Positions 40,675 to 49,945 are shown, counted from the first letter of the stretch. The stretch: 64,000 bases of DNA from VRUE01 sp963704545 (GCA_963704545.1 OY969915.1:1984001-2048000); one strand, 5' to 3'. Notes: a model not told the origin generated them from the letters alone. Numbers and translations are program-made.

Positions 40675-42231
40675 ATGTCGGGCATGGAGATCGACCGCCA
40701 CGGCGGCGAGTCTAGCGACGCCCCTGCTCCCGGCCGCCGTTTCGGACTGCGCTCGCGCCGCCTGCATCCGTTCTTTCAGGACGTCTCGGTAACGCTCCTG
40801 GCGCAGGCCTGTGTCGCGATCGGCGGCCTCCTCCTCGCGCGGCTGCTGGCTCGCAACGCGGGGGCCGACGGCTTCGCCTCCTACTCGCTCGTCAAGCAGG
40901 CGGCCAACATCCTCTTCCCGGTCGTCACCGTGGGACTCGTCGGTGGGCTGCCGCGCTACCTGGCCCTGCCCGCCGGGCGCGACGACCCGAGCGCGGGCTC
41001 CTACCTGGTCGCGGCCGCGGCGATCTGCTGGAGCGCCACCGCGGTCGCGGTCGTGGCCGCGCTGGCCGCACCGGACGCCGTCGCGGCCCTCTTCTTCGGC
41101 AGCTCGGAGGCCAGCGAGTACGTGCTGCCGTTCGCCCTCCTCCTCGCCGCGACCTCCAGCTTCTACATCGCCTACGGCTACTTCCGCGGTCTGCTGCGCC
41201 TGCGCATGGGCAGCCTCCTGCAGGTGGCGGCCCTCGGCGCGTTGCCACCGGCCGTCGTCGCGCTGGCCCCCGGCGAGCCGGTCGATCGCCTGATCGTCGC
41301 GATGGCGATCGGCACCGCCGTCCTCTCGCTGGCGGCGATCGCCGTCCCCCTTGCCCACGGTCTCGGCTCGGCACGGCGGGCGACGATGCGGACCGCTACG
41401 CATCGCCTCTGGGGGTACGGGCATCGCCGCGTGCCCGGCGAGATGGCCCAGCTCGGCCTCTTCGTGCTGGTCCCGGTGCTCGCCGCCCACGTCGCTTCGC
41501 TGCGCGAGGTCGCCTACCTCAGCGCGGGCCAGCAGATCCTCAGCATCGTCTCCCTGGCGGTCCTGCCGCTGGGGCTCGTCCTGCTTCCCTCGCTGACCCG
41601 GATGTGGGAGGAGGACCGCGAGCGCACCGCCGGTCACGTCGCCCAGCTGAGCTCCTTCGCGGCCAGCCTGGCGCTCTTCGCCAGCATCCAGGCCGTGCTC
41701 TACGCGGGCATCGCCGTGACCGCCTGGCTGGGCCCGGAATTCGAGGACGCCGGATCGGTACTGACGGTGACGGTGGCGCCGACGGCGCTCTTCGTCGTCT
41801 ACCTGATGCTGCGCAGCCCGCTCGACGCGGTCGCGGTCAAGTCCTACAACTCGCGCAACAACCTCGCCGCCCTGTCGGTGTTCGTCGCCGTCGCGGCCGT
41901 CCTCCTCGGCCTCGACCTCATCCCCCCCGCGCTCGGCGTCGCCTGGGCCTTTGCCGCCGGGGTGACGACGCAGGGCCTCCTCACGTTCCTCACGGTGCAC
42001 CGCTTCTTCGGCGTGCGCTGGCACGACTACGGCTTCCGCTACACCGTGCCGATCGCGCTGGTCGTGGGAGCGCTCGGCCTGCTGGCAAGGCCCGCGATCG
42101 AAGAGGTGCCGGCGACGCTGCTGTCGCTGCTCGGGCTGCAGATCGTCCTCGCGGCGCTCTACTTCGGCGCGATCGCGCTCTCGCCCGTCCGCTGGCCGAA
42201 GCTGCTTGCCGAGCGCCTCTTCGATCGCTAG
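40675..42231 (+). CDS. polysaccharide flippase (Wzx-type, MOP superfamily)
   Basis: 518 aa with 14 predicted membrane spans. ATG at 40675, with a second ATG three codons on. Its start (DVSVTLLAQACVAIGGLLLARLLARNAGADGFASYSLVKQAANILF) is typical of oligosaccharide flippases, with repeated small-residue helices and basic cytoplasmic loops. It should move lipid-linked repeat units to the outer face, where the O-antigen-ligase-type proteins act. Its stop overlaps the stop of the convergent secreted-protein gene by 4 nt (shared CTAG). Confidence 0.87.
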   Translation: MSGMEIDRHGGESSDAPAPGRRFGLRSRRLHPFFQDVSVTLLAQACVAIGGLLLARLLARNAGADGFASYSLVKQAANILFPVVTVGLVGGLPRYLALPAGRDDPSAGSYLVAAAAICWSATAVAVVAALAAPDAVAALFFGSSEASEYVLPFALLLAATSSFYIAYGYFRGLLRLRMGSLLQVAALGALPPAVVALAPGEPVDRLIVAMAIGTAVLSLAAIAVPLAHGLGSARRATMRTATHRLWGYGHRRVPGEMAQLGLFVLVPVLAAHVASLREVAYLSAGQQILSIVSLAVLPLGLVLLPSLTRMWEEDRERTAGHVAQLSSFAASLALFASIQAVLYAGIAVTAWLGPEFEDAGSVLTVTVAPTALFVVYLMLRSPLDAVAVKSYNSRNNLAALSVFVAVAAVLLGLDLIPPALGVAWAFAAGVTTQGLLTFLTVHRFFGVRWHDYGFRYTVPIALVVGALGLLARPAIEEVPATLLSLLGLQIVLAALYFGAIALSPVRWPKLLAERLFDR

Positions 42232-43754
42232 TGGCGAACGGCGACCCGAACCGGCCGCGAACGGCCGATGCCCCGCACCATCGCCCGCGCGCGCGGCTTG
42301 GACCCGGTCGTGTTCAGCTTCGTCCAGCGATGGAACCGGATGCGGCCGTTCACGCCGACCTTGGTGCTGCCGACCTTGCGCCAGTTGCGGCGGTCGCGAA
42401 CCTGGATGAACACCCTGGCGCCGACGCGCGCCGGCCCGGCGACGCGGCCGAAGAAGCGGAGCCTGCCGGCGCGCTTCGCGCGACTCCTCGCCGCGCCCTT
42501 GCCGGCCGACGAGGGGATGCTGATCGTCACCCGGCGCACCACCACTGGGGCCGCCGTGGCACCCTCGGCGCCGGCCGTGAACAACTGGGCCCGGTCATCT
42601 TCCTGACCAAGGGTTTCGGTTTCGAAGGCCCACGAGCCGGTGCCGATCTTGAAGGTCGAGCGGATGAAGCTGTCGCCCTCGGCCTTGAGGACCCGGCCCG
42701 AGTTGGAGATCTCATAGCTCTGGCCGGCCAGCACGGGGACGGGGTTGTCGAGTTTGCCGCGGACCAGGCCGCTGCCGAGCGAGGCGGTGCGGCCGGTGGC
42801 GCCGGTGCTCAGGTTGCGGACGGTCACCACTCCGGCCGAGGAGCCGACGGGGGCGTAGCCGCCGGCTTCGGTCAGCGTCACCGAGGTGGGAACCGAGCGC
42901 AGCCGCAGGGTGTAGCTGCCGCTTTCGGTGTAGGCGTAGTAGGGCTGGTTGGACCGGGGGGCCGCGCCCGGCGCGGTCTGCCAGCCGTACCAGGGAAGCC
43001 GGGTGCCGTCGTCGCCGCTCGCCGAGCCGGCGTAGGCGCCGGGGGTGCTGCCTTCGCCGGCGCGGCGGCCCCAGACCCAGGATTTACCCGAGTCGCGCGA
43101 CCAGGCGACCGCCTCGCGGGGGTCGAGGCCGGCGATCGCGCCGGGGGCTTCGGGGTCGAGCGTGTTGACGCCGTTGGGGCCGGCCACCGACTCCTTGACG
43201 GTCGGGGAGTTCTCCGAGAACCAGTTGCCCGCCGGGGAGGAGTCGACGTTCTGGTAGGTCATCGCGTAGGTCTGCCCGCCGTTCACGGGCACGCCGCCCA
43301 TGTTGAAGTAGAGGAGCTGGGTTTTGCCGGGGGCGCCGTAGGCCTGCTTGGACTCCTGGTAGCGCTGCACCGCGCCGACGGTCTCTTCGGCGAGGACCTG
43401 GGACATGTCGGGGGTCCCGTCGGGACGAACCGCCACGAGGCGGGCGCGGATCGTGCCGCCGTTGCCGTCGGCGTAGCCCTCGCGGCCGCCGAGCTGGTCG
43501 GAGCCCTCGAGGTTGAAGCCGGAGATGAAGCGGTCGATCGTCGTGTTCTCGTCGATCACGAAGCGGATCGCGTAGACGTACCCGGAGCTGTTCATCACCT
43601 GGTTGTTGACGTTGTAGAGGCCGACCGGGACGCCGCGCTGGGCGGAGGCGGTGGGGGCGGCGAGGAGGGCCAGGGCGAGGGCTGCGCAGACCACGAAGGC
43701 GGCGCGCAGGGCCAGATCGGCGATCCTCGGCAGGGACAGGACTCGCGGGGACAT
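42228..43754 (-). CDS. secreted cassette protein 1 (shared module + basic C-terminal domain)
   Basis: 508 aa. Signal peptide (AAFVVCAALALALLAAPTASA), then a ~350-residue module (QRGVPVGLYNVNNQVMNSSG to FKIGTGSW) identical to that of the next two genes. The C-terminal ~110 residues differ entirely from the others: a strongly basic beta-rich domain (VVVRRVTISIPSSAGKGAAR ... GRIRFHRWTKLNTTGSKPR), resembling the Arg/Lys-rich 'fiber-like' repeats seen in actinobacterial surface proteins. No enzyme motif is recognised. The module alternates small and aromatic residues with a WYGWQTAPGAAPR segment, and looks like a carbohydrate- or surface-binding beta fold. Overlaps the flippase gene tail-to-tail. 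Confidence 0.8.
   Translation of the reverse strand: MSPRVLSLPRIADLALRAAFVVCAALALALLAAPTASAQRGVPVGLYNVNNQVMNSSGYVYAIRFVIDENTTIDRFISGFNLEGSDQLGGREGYADGNGGTIRARLVAVRPDGTPDMSQVLAEETVGAVQRYQESKQAYGAPGKTQLLYFNMGGVPVNGGQTYAMTYQNVDSSPAGNWFSENSPTVKESVAGPNGVNTLDPEAPGAIAGLDPREAVAWSRDSGKSWVWGRRAGEGSTPGAYAGSASGDDGTRLPWYGWQTAPGAAPRSNQPYYAYTESGSYTLRLRSVPTSVTLTEAGGYAPVGSSAGVVTVRNLSTGATGRTASLGSGLVRGKLDNPVPVLAGQSYEISNSGRVLKAEGDSFIRSTFKIGTGSWAFETETLGQEDDRAQLFTAGAEGATAAPVVVRRVTISIPSSAGKGAARSRAKRAGRLRFFGRVAGPARVGARVFIQVRDRRNWRKVGSTKVGVNGRIRFHRWTKLNTTGSKPRARAMVRGIGRSRPVRVAVRH
42631..43736. repeat. direct repeat copy 1 of the secreted-protein cassette
   Basis: About 1.1 kb identical by eye to 44495-45600 (copy 2), and, over 42631-43679, to 46359-47407 (copy 3). 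The sequences agree in all translated frames I compared. The copies are spaced exactly 1,864 bp apart. Confidence 0.9.
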
Positions 43755-43848
43755 GCCCCCCGAATCGACCCCCGAGGCCGTCCCCGCAACGACCGCGAGC
43801 CGACCTGGACGAATTTCCTAGTCGGCAGAGACCGTTGCAATCAGGCGT

Positions 43849-45618
43849 TCAATCCCCGGGAGCGAACACTTCGAAGTCGTAGAAGGAGATGCCCCACTGG
43901 GTCGCGCGGGTGATGCCCGTCACACGCACGTAGCGGGCGCTGCGCGGCTTGAACTTGGTCGTCACCCGGCCTTTCCTGGAGATCGTCACCACTGCGGCGA
44001 CGACGTAGTTGACCCCGTCCCGCGACGTGTCGATCCGGTACTTCGAGGCGTAGGCGGCATCCCAGTTGATCGAGACCTTGTTGATCTTCTGGACGGAGCC
44101 GAGGTTGACGCGCCACCACTGGTTGTCCAGCGGCTTCGAGCTCCAGCGGGTCGCTTCCGTCCCGTCGACCGCGTAGCGCGGGGCGAGGGCCGAGCTCTCC
44201 GACGAGGAGGCGACGGCGTTCTGCCCGCGGGCCAGGTCCGAATACGTCGAGGGAGCGACCGGGGGGCCTTCCTCGACTTCGGGCTGCTGGGCGGCGAGAA
44301 GAGGGGTCGGAGCCGGTTCGGGTTCGGGTTCGGGCGTGGGAGTCGGTTCAGGCGTGGGAGCCGGAGCCGGCTCGGGAGTGGGAGTCGGAGCGGGCTCGGG
44401 GACGGGAGCCGGGGTCGGAGTGGAGACCGTCCACGGATGGGGCGCCGCAAACAGCTGCGCATAGTCATATTCCTGGCCGAGGGTTTCGAGCGTCCACGAG
44501 CCGGTGCCGATCTTGAAGGTCGAGCGGATGAAGCTGTCGCCCTCGGCCTTGAGGACCCGGCCCGAGTTGGAGATCTCATAGCTCTGGCCGGCCAGCACGG
44601 GGACGGGGTTGTCGAGTTTGCCGCGGACCAGGCCGCTGCCGAGCGAGGCGGTGCGGCCGGTGGCGCCGGTGCTCAGGTTGCGGACGGTCACCACTCCGGC
44701 CGAGGAGCCGACGGGGGCGTAGCCGCCGGCTTCGGTCAGCGTCACCGAGGTGGGAACCGAGCGCAGCCGCAGGGTGTAGCTGCCGCTTTCGGTGTAGGCG
44801 TAGTAGGGCTGGTTGGACCGGGGGGCCGCGCCCGGCGCGGTCTGCCAGCCGTACCAGGGAAGCCGGGTGCCGTCGTCGCCGCTCGCCGAGCCGGCGTAGG
44901 CGCCGGGGGTGCTGCCTTCGCCGGCGCGGCGGCCCCAGACCCAGGATTTACCCGAGTCGCGCGACCAGGCGACCGCCTCGCGGGGGTCGAGGCCGGCGAT
45001 CGCGCCGGGGGCTTCGGGGTCGAGCGTGTTGACGCCGTTGGGGCCGGCCACCGACTCCTTGACGGTCGGGGAGTTCTCCGAGAACCAGTTGCCCGCCGGG
45101 GAGGAGTCGACGTTCTGGTAGGTCATCGCGTAGGTCTGCCCGCCGTTCACGGGCACGCCGCCCATGTTGAAGTAGAGGAGCTGGGTTTTGCCGGGGGCGC
45201 CGTAGGCCTGCTTGGACTCCTGGTAGCGCTGCACCGCGCCGACGGTCTCTTCGGCGAGGACCTGGGACATGTCGGGGGTCCCGTCGGGACGAACCGCCAC
45301 GAGGCGGGCGCGGATCGTGCCGCCGTTGCCGTCGGCGTAGCCCTCGCGGCCGCCGAGCTGGTCGGAGCCCTCGAGGTTGAAGCCGGAGATGAAGCGGTCG
45401 ATCGTCGTGTTCTCGTCGATCACGAAGCGGATCGCGTAGACGTACCCGGAGCTGTTCATCACCTGGTTGTTGACGTTGTAGAGGCCGACCGGGACGCCGC
45501 GCTGGGCGGAGGCGGTGGGGGCGGCGAGGAGGGCCAGGGCGAGGGCTGCGCAGACCACGAAGGCGGCGCGCAGGGCCAGATCGGCGATCCTCGGCAGGGA
45601 TGGGGGCTGTGTGGGCAT
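43849..45618 (-). CDS. secreted cassette protein 2 (shared module + F5/8 type C domain)
   Basis: 589 aa from the ATG at 45618, chosen over an upstream TTG because the signal peptide then matches gene 1. Signal and ~350-residue module are the same as in genes 1 and 3. After WTLETLGQEYDYAQLFAAP comes a Pro/Glu/Thr/Ala linker of about 60 residues, then an F5/8 type C (discoidin/CBM32) domain: YAVDGTEATRWSSKPLDNQW, WWRVNLGSVQKINKVSINWD and RYVRVTGITRATQWGISFYD. Discoidin domains bind glycans or surfaces, so the protein probably coats or binds the polysaccharide. The linker's GC-rich triplet repeats are prone to length change. Confidence 0.85.
   Translation of the reverse strand: MPTQPPSLPRIADLALRAAFVVCAALALALLAAPTASAQRGVPVGLYNVNNQVMNSSGYVYAIRFVIDENTTIDRFISGFNLEGSDQLGGREGYADGNGGTIRARLVAVRPDGTPDMSQVLAEETVGAVQRYQESKQAYGAPGKTQLLYFNMGGVPVNGGQTYAMTYQNVDSSPAGNWFSENSPTVKESVAGPNGVNTLDPEAPGAIAGLDPREAVAWSRDSGKSWVWGRRAGEGSTPGAYAGSASGDDGTRLPWYGWQTAPGAAPRSNQPYYAYTESGSYTLRLRSVPTSVTLTEAGGYAPVGSSAGVVTVRNLSTGATGRTASLGSGLVRGKLDNPVPVLAGQSYEISNSGRVLKAEGDSFIRSTFKIGTGSWTLETLGQEYDYAQLFAAPHPWTVSTPTPAPVPEPAPTPTPEPAPAPTPEPTPTPEPEPEPAPTPLLAAQQPEVEEGPPVAPSTYSDLARGQNAVASSSESSALAPRYAVDGTEATRWSSKPLDNQWWRVNLGSVQKINKVSINWDAAYASKYRIDTSRDGVNYVVAAVVTISRKGRVTTKFKPRSARYVRVTGITRATQWGISFYDFEVFAPGD
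44464..45600. repeat. direct repeat copy 2 of the secreted-protein cassette
   Basis: Shares 44464-45543 with copy 3 (46328-47407) and 44495-45600 with copy 1, so it is the copy with the longest match to each of the others. Confidence 0.9.
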
Positions 45619-45763
45619 GCCCCCCAGATCGGCAGAGGGGCCGGGAGCCCGCAAGACCGCCGGCCAGCTTGGACAAATATCTACAACTGGCCTTCAGGCC
45701 GAATCCAGGGGTGCGATCACCTGGCGGGATAGGCCCTTAGGGCCGTTGCATCGCGGTGGTCGG

Positions 45764-47476
45764 TTACTCAACCGGTGGAGCAGCGAACACTTCGAAGTCG
45801 GAGAAAGAGATGCCCTCTTCGGTCGCGCGGATGATGCTGGTCACGCGCACGTAGCGGGCGCCGCGCGGTCTGAACTCGCTCGTCACGCGGCCCTCTTTGG
45901 AGATCGTCACCACGGCGGCGACCACGTAGTTGACCCCGTCCCGCGACGTGTCGATCCGGTACTTCGAGGCGTAGTCAGCCTCCCAGTCGATCGAGACCGT
46001 ATCGACCCTTTGGAGCGTGCCCAGGTCGACCCGCCACCACTGGCCGGCCAGCGGCTTGGAGCTCCAGCGGGTCGCTTCCGTTCCGTCGACCGCGTATCGC
46101 GGGGCGAAGGCGGAGCTCTCCGCCGAGGAGGCGGTCACCGCCTGGTTGCGGGCCAGATCCGGATCTGGCGAGGGAGCGCCCCCGGGGCCTTCCTCGACTT
46201 CAGGCTCAGGCGAAGGTTCCCAATCGGGCTCTTCCGGCTCGGGTTCTGGCTCGGGGGTCGGTGTGGGCCCAGGAGCCGGCGGACCCGAGACCGTCCACGG
46301 GTGAGGATCCGTGAACAGCTGCGCCCGGTCATATTCCTGGCCGAGGGTTTCGAGCGTCCACGAGCCGGTGCCGATCTTGAAGGTCGAGCGGATGAAGCTG
46401 TCGCCCTCGGCCTTGAGGACCCGGCCCGAGTTGGAGATCTCATAGCTCTGGCCGGCCAGCACGGGGACGGGGTTGTCGAGTTTGCCGCGGACCAGGCCGC
46501 TGCCGAGCGAGGCGGTGCGGCCGGTGGCGCCGGTGCTCAGGTTGCGGACGGTCACCACTCCGGCCGAGGAGCCGACGGGGGCGTAGCCGCCGGCTTCGGT
46601 CAGCGTCACCGAGGTGGGAACCGAGCGCAGCCGCAGGGTGTAGCTGCCGCTTTCGGTGTAGGCGTAGTAGGGCTGGTTGGACCGGGGGGCCGCGCCCGGC
46701 GCGGTCTGCCAGCCGTACCAGGGAAGCCGGGTGCCGTCGTCGCCGCTCGCCGAGCCGGCGTAGGCGCCGGGGGTGCTGCCTTCGCCGGCGCGGCGGCCCC
46801 AGACCCAGGATTTACCCGAGTCGCGCGACCAGGCGACCGCCTCGCGGGGGTCGAGGCCGGCGATCGCGCCGGGGGCTTCGGGGTCGAGCGTGTTGACGCC
46901 GTTGGGGCCGGCCACCGACTCCTTGACGGTCGGGGAGTTCTCCGAGAACCAGTTGCCCGCCGGGGAGGAGTCGACGTTCTGGTAGGTCATCGCGTAGGTC
47001 TGCCCGCCGTTCACGGGCACGCCGCCCATGTTGAAGTAGAGGAGCTGGGTTTTGCCGGGGGCGCCGTAGGCCTGCTTGGACTCCTGGTAGCGCTGCACCG
47101 CGCCGACGGTCTCTTCGGCGAGGACCTGGGACATGTCGGGGGTCCCGTCGGGACGAACCGCCACGAGGCGGGCGCGGATCGTGCCGCCGTTGCCGTCGGC
47201 GTAGCCCTCGCGGCCGCCGAGCTGGTCGGAGCCCTCGAGGTTGAAGCCGGAGATGAAGCGGTCGATCGTCGTGTTCTCGTCGATCACGAAGCGGATCGCG
47301 TAGACGTACCCGGAGCTGTTCATCACCTGGTTGTTGACGTTGTAGAGGCCGACCGGGACGCCGCGCTGGGCGGAGGCGGTGGGGGCGGCGAGGAGGGCCA
47401 GGGCGAGCAGGGCGGCGGCGCCCGGCGCCAGCCGCAGAAGAAAACGGTGCGTGTTTTGTAGATGTGCCCTCAACAT
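45764..47476 (-). CDS. secreted cassette protein 3 (shared module + F5/8 type C domain)
   Basis: 570 aa from the ATG at 47476. The signal peptide begins differently (MLRAHLQNTHRFLLRLAPGA) but joins the common sequence at LALALLAAPTASAQ. The central module is identical to genes 1 and 2. The linker is shorter and more acidic than in gene 2 (EPEPEPEEPDWEPSPEPEVE). The discoidin domain is homologous but diverged (YAVDGTEATRWSSKPLAGQW ... YVRVTSIIRATEEGISFSDF). The module is therefore homogenised while both flanks have drifted. It lies 88 bp after the nucleotide-sugar epimerase gene and may be the tail of that operon. Confidence 0.85.
   Translation of the reverse strand: MLRAHLQNTHRFLLRLAPGAAALLALALLAAPTASAQRGVPVGLYNVNNQVMNSSGYVYAIRFVIDENTTIDRFISGFNLEGSDQLGGREGYADGNGGTIRARLVAVRPDGTPDMSQVLAEETVGAVQRYQESKQAYGAPGKTQLLYFNMGGVPVNGGQTYAMTYQNVDSSPAGNWFSENSPTVKESVAGPNGVNTLDPEAPGAIAGLDPREAVAWSRDSGKSWVWGRRAGEGSTPGAYAGSASGDDGTRLPWYGWQTAPGAAPRSNQPYYAYTESGSYTLRLRSVPTSVTLTEAGGYAPVGSSAGVVTVRNLSTGATGRTASLGSGLVRGKLDNPVPVLAGQSYEISNSGRVLKAEGDSFIRSTFKIGTGSWTLETLGQEYDRAQLFTDPHPWTVSGPPAPGPTPTPEPEPEPEEPDWEPSPEPEVEEGPGGAPSPDPDLARNQAVTASSAESSAFAPRYAVDGTEATRWSSKPLAGQWWRVDLGTLQRVDTVSIDWEADYASKYRIDTSRDGVNYVVAAVVTISKEGRVTSEFRPRGARYVRVTSIIRATEEGISFSDFEVFAAPPVE
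46328..47407. repeat. direct repeat copy 3 of the secreted-protein cassette
   Basis: 1,080 bp matching 44464-45543 base for base as far as I can read. The match stops inside the signal-peptide coding region on one side and at the start of the linker on the other. Confidence 0.9.
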
Positions 47477-47564
47477 CACAAGCCACTTCAACCTGGTTTG
47501 CGACGGACCTGGAGGCGTTATTCCCCTGCTTGACAGATGTCCATCGTCCCTGCTCCCTTGCTGT

Positions 47565-48557
47565 TCAGCGGGCACCGGATCCCAACCCGCCAAACACATT
47601 CTCCTCATACCACCGATAGGTGCGCCTCAAACCCTCGGCGACCTCCACCTGTGCAGCATAGCCTGTAAACCCTGTCATCTCCAACATCTTCGGGGCCCTC
47701 CTCGCCGGGGACCCCTGAGTGGCGGGCCGCGGATCGACGGAAAGATCGCGACCCACGGTCTCGATCACCATCTCGGCGAGCTCGCCGATCGCGACCTCAG
47801 GGCCTTCCTTGCCGACGTTCAGCGCCTCCCCCACGGTCTCCGGCGAGCGGGCGGCGAGGAAGATCATCTCGACGGCGTCCTCGACGTAGCAGAAGGTGCG
47901 CTTGTGGTCGACCGAGTAGACCTCCAGCCGATCGCCGTCGGCCGCCTTGCGGGCCCGCTCGAGGAGCTCGGGGATGACGTGCGACATCCCCATGCGCGGT
48001 CCGTAGACGTTGTGGGGGCGGATCACCGTCACCGGCACGCCGGAGTGGATGCAGAGCGCCTCGCCGTAGAGCTTGGACAGCATGTACGACGTGCGCGGGC
48101 GGGCCAGGTCGGGGAGCGCGATCGGCGCGGTCTCGGGGGTCGGGATCTCCAGCTCGAACTGCTCCAGGGTGCCGGCGTAGACCTCGCTGGTCGAGGCGAA
48201 GACAAACCGCTCGAGGCGCTCCTGGCGGGCCGCGAGCTCCAGCGCCCGCGTCGTCATCGCCACGTTGAGGTCGAGCACCTCGTAGGGCCGCTCGAGCACG
48301 TTGGCGACGCCGACGATCGCCGCGAGGTGGAAGATCAGCTCGTACCCGTCATCGAGCCCGGCGAGCGCCTCGGGGTCGAGCAGGTCGCACTCGATCAGGC
48401 GCACCGATGGGCGCTCGAGCAGCGTCCGCAGGTCGTCGTCGACGACGCCGCGGGCCAGGTTGTCGACCAGGTCGACCTCGTAGCCGGCCTTCTCCAGCCT
48501 TGCACCCAGGTGGCTGCCGATGAAACCGCAACCGCCGGTGATCAGCGCCCTGGCCAA
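47565..48557 (-). CDS. NAD-dependent nucleotide-sugar epimerase/dehydratase
   Basis: 330 aa, TTG start at 48557 supported by GTGGAGG seven bases upstream. Extended SDR: RALITGGCGFIGSHLGARLEKAG with the NAD motif GxxGxxG and an acidic D-x-V-D-N at strand 2; FVFASTSEVYAGT; and TSYMLSKLYGEALC (YxxxK). It resembles UDP-glucuronate/UDP-galactose 4-epimerases and decarboxylases. With the nucleotide-sugar dehydrogenase 2 bp upstream, a uronic-acid epimerase or UDP-xylose-forming activity is possible. Confidence 0.87.
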   Translation of the reverse strand: MARALITGGCGFIGSHLGARLEKAGYEVDLVDNLARGVVDDDLRTLLERPSVRLIECDLLDPEALAGLDDGYELIFHLAAIVGVANVLERPYEVLDLNVAMTTRALELAARQERLERFVFASTSEVYAGTLEQFELEIPTPETAPIALPDLARPRTSYMLSKLYGEALCIHSGVPVTVIRPHNVYGPRMGMSHVIPELLERARKAADGDRLEVYSVDHKRTFCYVEDAVEMIFLAARSPETVGEALNVGKEGPEVAIGELAEMVIETVGRDLSVDPRPATQGSPARRAPKMLEMTGFTGYAAQVEVAEGLRRTYRWYEENVFGGLGSGAR

Positions 48558-48559
48558 CG

Positions 48560-49945
48560 TCAGGCCTCCACCGCGCCGCGGCCGATCGCCCAGACCCGGC
48601 AGCCGAGCGCGGCGAGGCCGCGCAGGGAGTCGGCGGTGAGGACCCTGTTCGCGTCGAGGATCAGGGGCCGGCTGTCGCCGAGCCAGGCGGGCACGTCCAT
48701 GTGGACGAGCTCGGCGTGCCCGACGGCGAAGACGACCGCGTCGAACCCGGCTGGGTCGGGTAGCTCGCGGGCCGCTCCGGCAGAACCATCCAAGGCGATC
48801 GGATCGTACGGCACGACCTCGCCGCCGTGCTCGGCTACGGCATCGACGAAGGTGCTCGAAGGCGAAAAGCGCGTGTCCCCCACCCCCTCCCGATAGGAGA
48901 CGCCCAGCAGCAGGACTCGCCGCCCCTCCAGTCCGTCGAGGAGCTCAAGGAGCTTCTCTACGGTGACGAGTGGCATCGCCCGGTTGACCCGCACCGCGCT
49001 TTCGGAGAAGGAGAAGTCCAGCTCGTCGAGGCCGAAGAGCCCGCGAGCTCCGAGCCTCGGGAACAGCGGGTCCTTCGGCAGGCAGTAGCCACCGACGCCG
49101 AAGCCCGGCTGCCGCATGTTCGAGTGGGTCGGCCGCACGCGGATCGCATCGATCACCTCGAACAGGTCGACCCCGACCGCTTCGGCGAAGCGCCCCCACT
49201 CCTCGATGAAGGCGATGTTCGTCGCCCGGTAGCTGTTCTCCAGCACCTTGCCGATCTCCGAAGCCGTGGTCGAGGCAAGCCTCGACATCGGGTACTCGGC
49301 GGTGTTGACGACCCACTCCAGGAAGCGCTCGCAGGCGTCCGCGGCGGCGGGCGTACGGCCGGCGTAGACACGCCAGAAGTTGACGATCGAGTCGAGGTAG
49401 TCGGGGCCGGGCATCACCCGCTCGTAGGAGTGGGCGAGCATGATCGCGTCCGCGGGCAGGCCACGCTCCTCCAGGGCCCGGTCGATCAGCGGCCCGATCA
49501 CCTTCTCGCAGGTGCCCGGCGGCACCGTCGTCTCGACGACGATCAGCGAGCCGGCGGGCATCCGCGTCGCCAGCGAGCGCAGCGCCGCTTCCAGGGTCCC
49601 GAAGTCGATGCTCGGCTCGCTATCGGTGTCGAAGTCGACGTCGAACTGGACGTCGACGACGGTCACCGCCGCCTGCTCGTAAGCGGCGGGGTCGGTCGTC
49701 GCCCGCAGGTTCCCGGCCTCCAGGGCACGCTGCAGGGCGGCGTCCATCTCGGGGTCGGCGGAGCTGATCGGCAGCTCCCCACGATTGATCCCATCGGCCT
49801 TGGCACGACCGTCGGGGGAATCCAGCTCCACGCCGACGACGTCGAACGCCGGCTGCCCACCGGCGTCGCGAGCGCTGGCGATCGCGAGCGCCATCGCCGT
49901 CCCGACGAAACCGAGGCCCTGCACGCACGCGATCGGCCTGCTCAT
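48560..49945 (-). CDS. UDP-glucose/UDP-N-acetylhexosamine 6-dehydrogenase family
   Basis: 461 aa. N-terminal Rossmann domain (IACVQGLGFVGTAMALAIAS), central helical domain and C-terminal UDP-binding domain. The catalytic Cys is in GVGGYCLPKDP, and VIVVETTVPPGTCEKVI matches the WecC/WbpA-type branch. It oxidises C6 of a nucleotide-sugar to a uronic acid with 2 NAD+. The sequence PGFGVGGYCLPKD favours N-acetylhexosamine dehydrogenases over UDP-glucose dehydrogenase, but this is not decisive. It overlaps the aminotransferase gene by 4 nt. Confidence 0.87.
   Translation of the reverse strand: MSRPIACVQGLGFVGTAMALAIASARDAGGQPAFDVVGVELDSPDGRAKADGINRGELPISSADPEMDAALQRALEAGNLRATTDPAAYEQAAVTVVDVQFDVDFDTDSEPSIDFGTLEAALRSLATRMPAGSLIVVETTVPPGTCEKVIGPLIDRALEERGLPADAIMLAHSYERVMPGPDYLDSIVNFWRVYAGRTPAAADACERFLEWVVNTAEYPMSRLASTTASEIGKVLENSYRATNIAFIEEWGRFAEAVGVDLFEVIDAIRVRPTHSNMRQPGFGVGGYCLPKDPLFPRLGARGLFGLDELDFSFSESAVRVNRAMPLVTVEKLLELLDGLEGRRVLLLGVSYREGVGDTRFSPSSTFVDAVAEHGGEVVPYDPIALDGSAGAARELPDPAGFDAVVFAVGHAELVHMDVPAWLGDSRPLILDANRVLTADSLRGLAALGCRVWAIGRGAVEA

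Noticed and set aside
42631..47407. Triplicate block as an insertion sequence or transposon
   Set aside because: There is no transposase, no terminal inverted repeats and no target-site duplication; the repeats begin and end inside homologous genes, which fits gene conversion.
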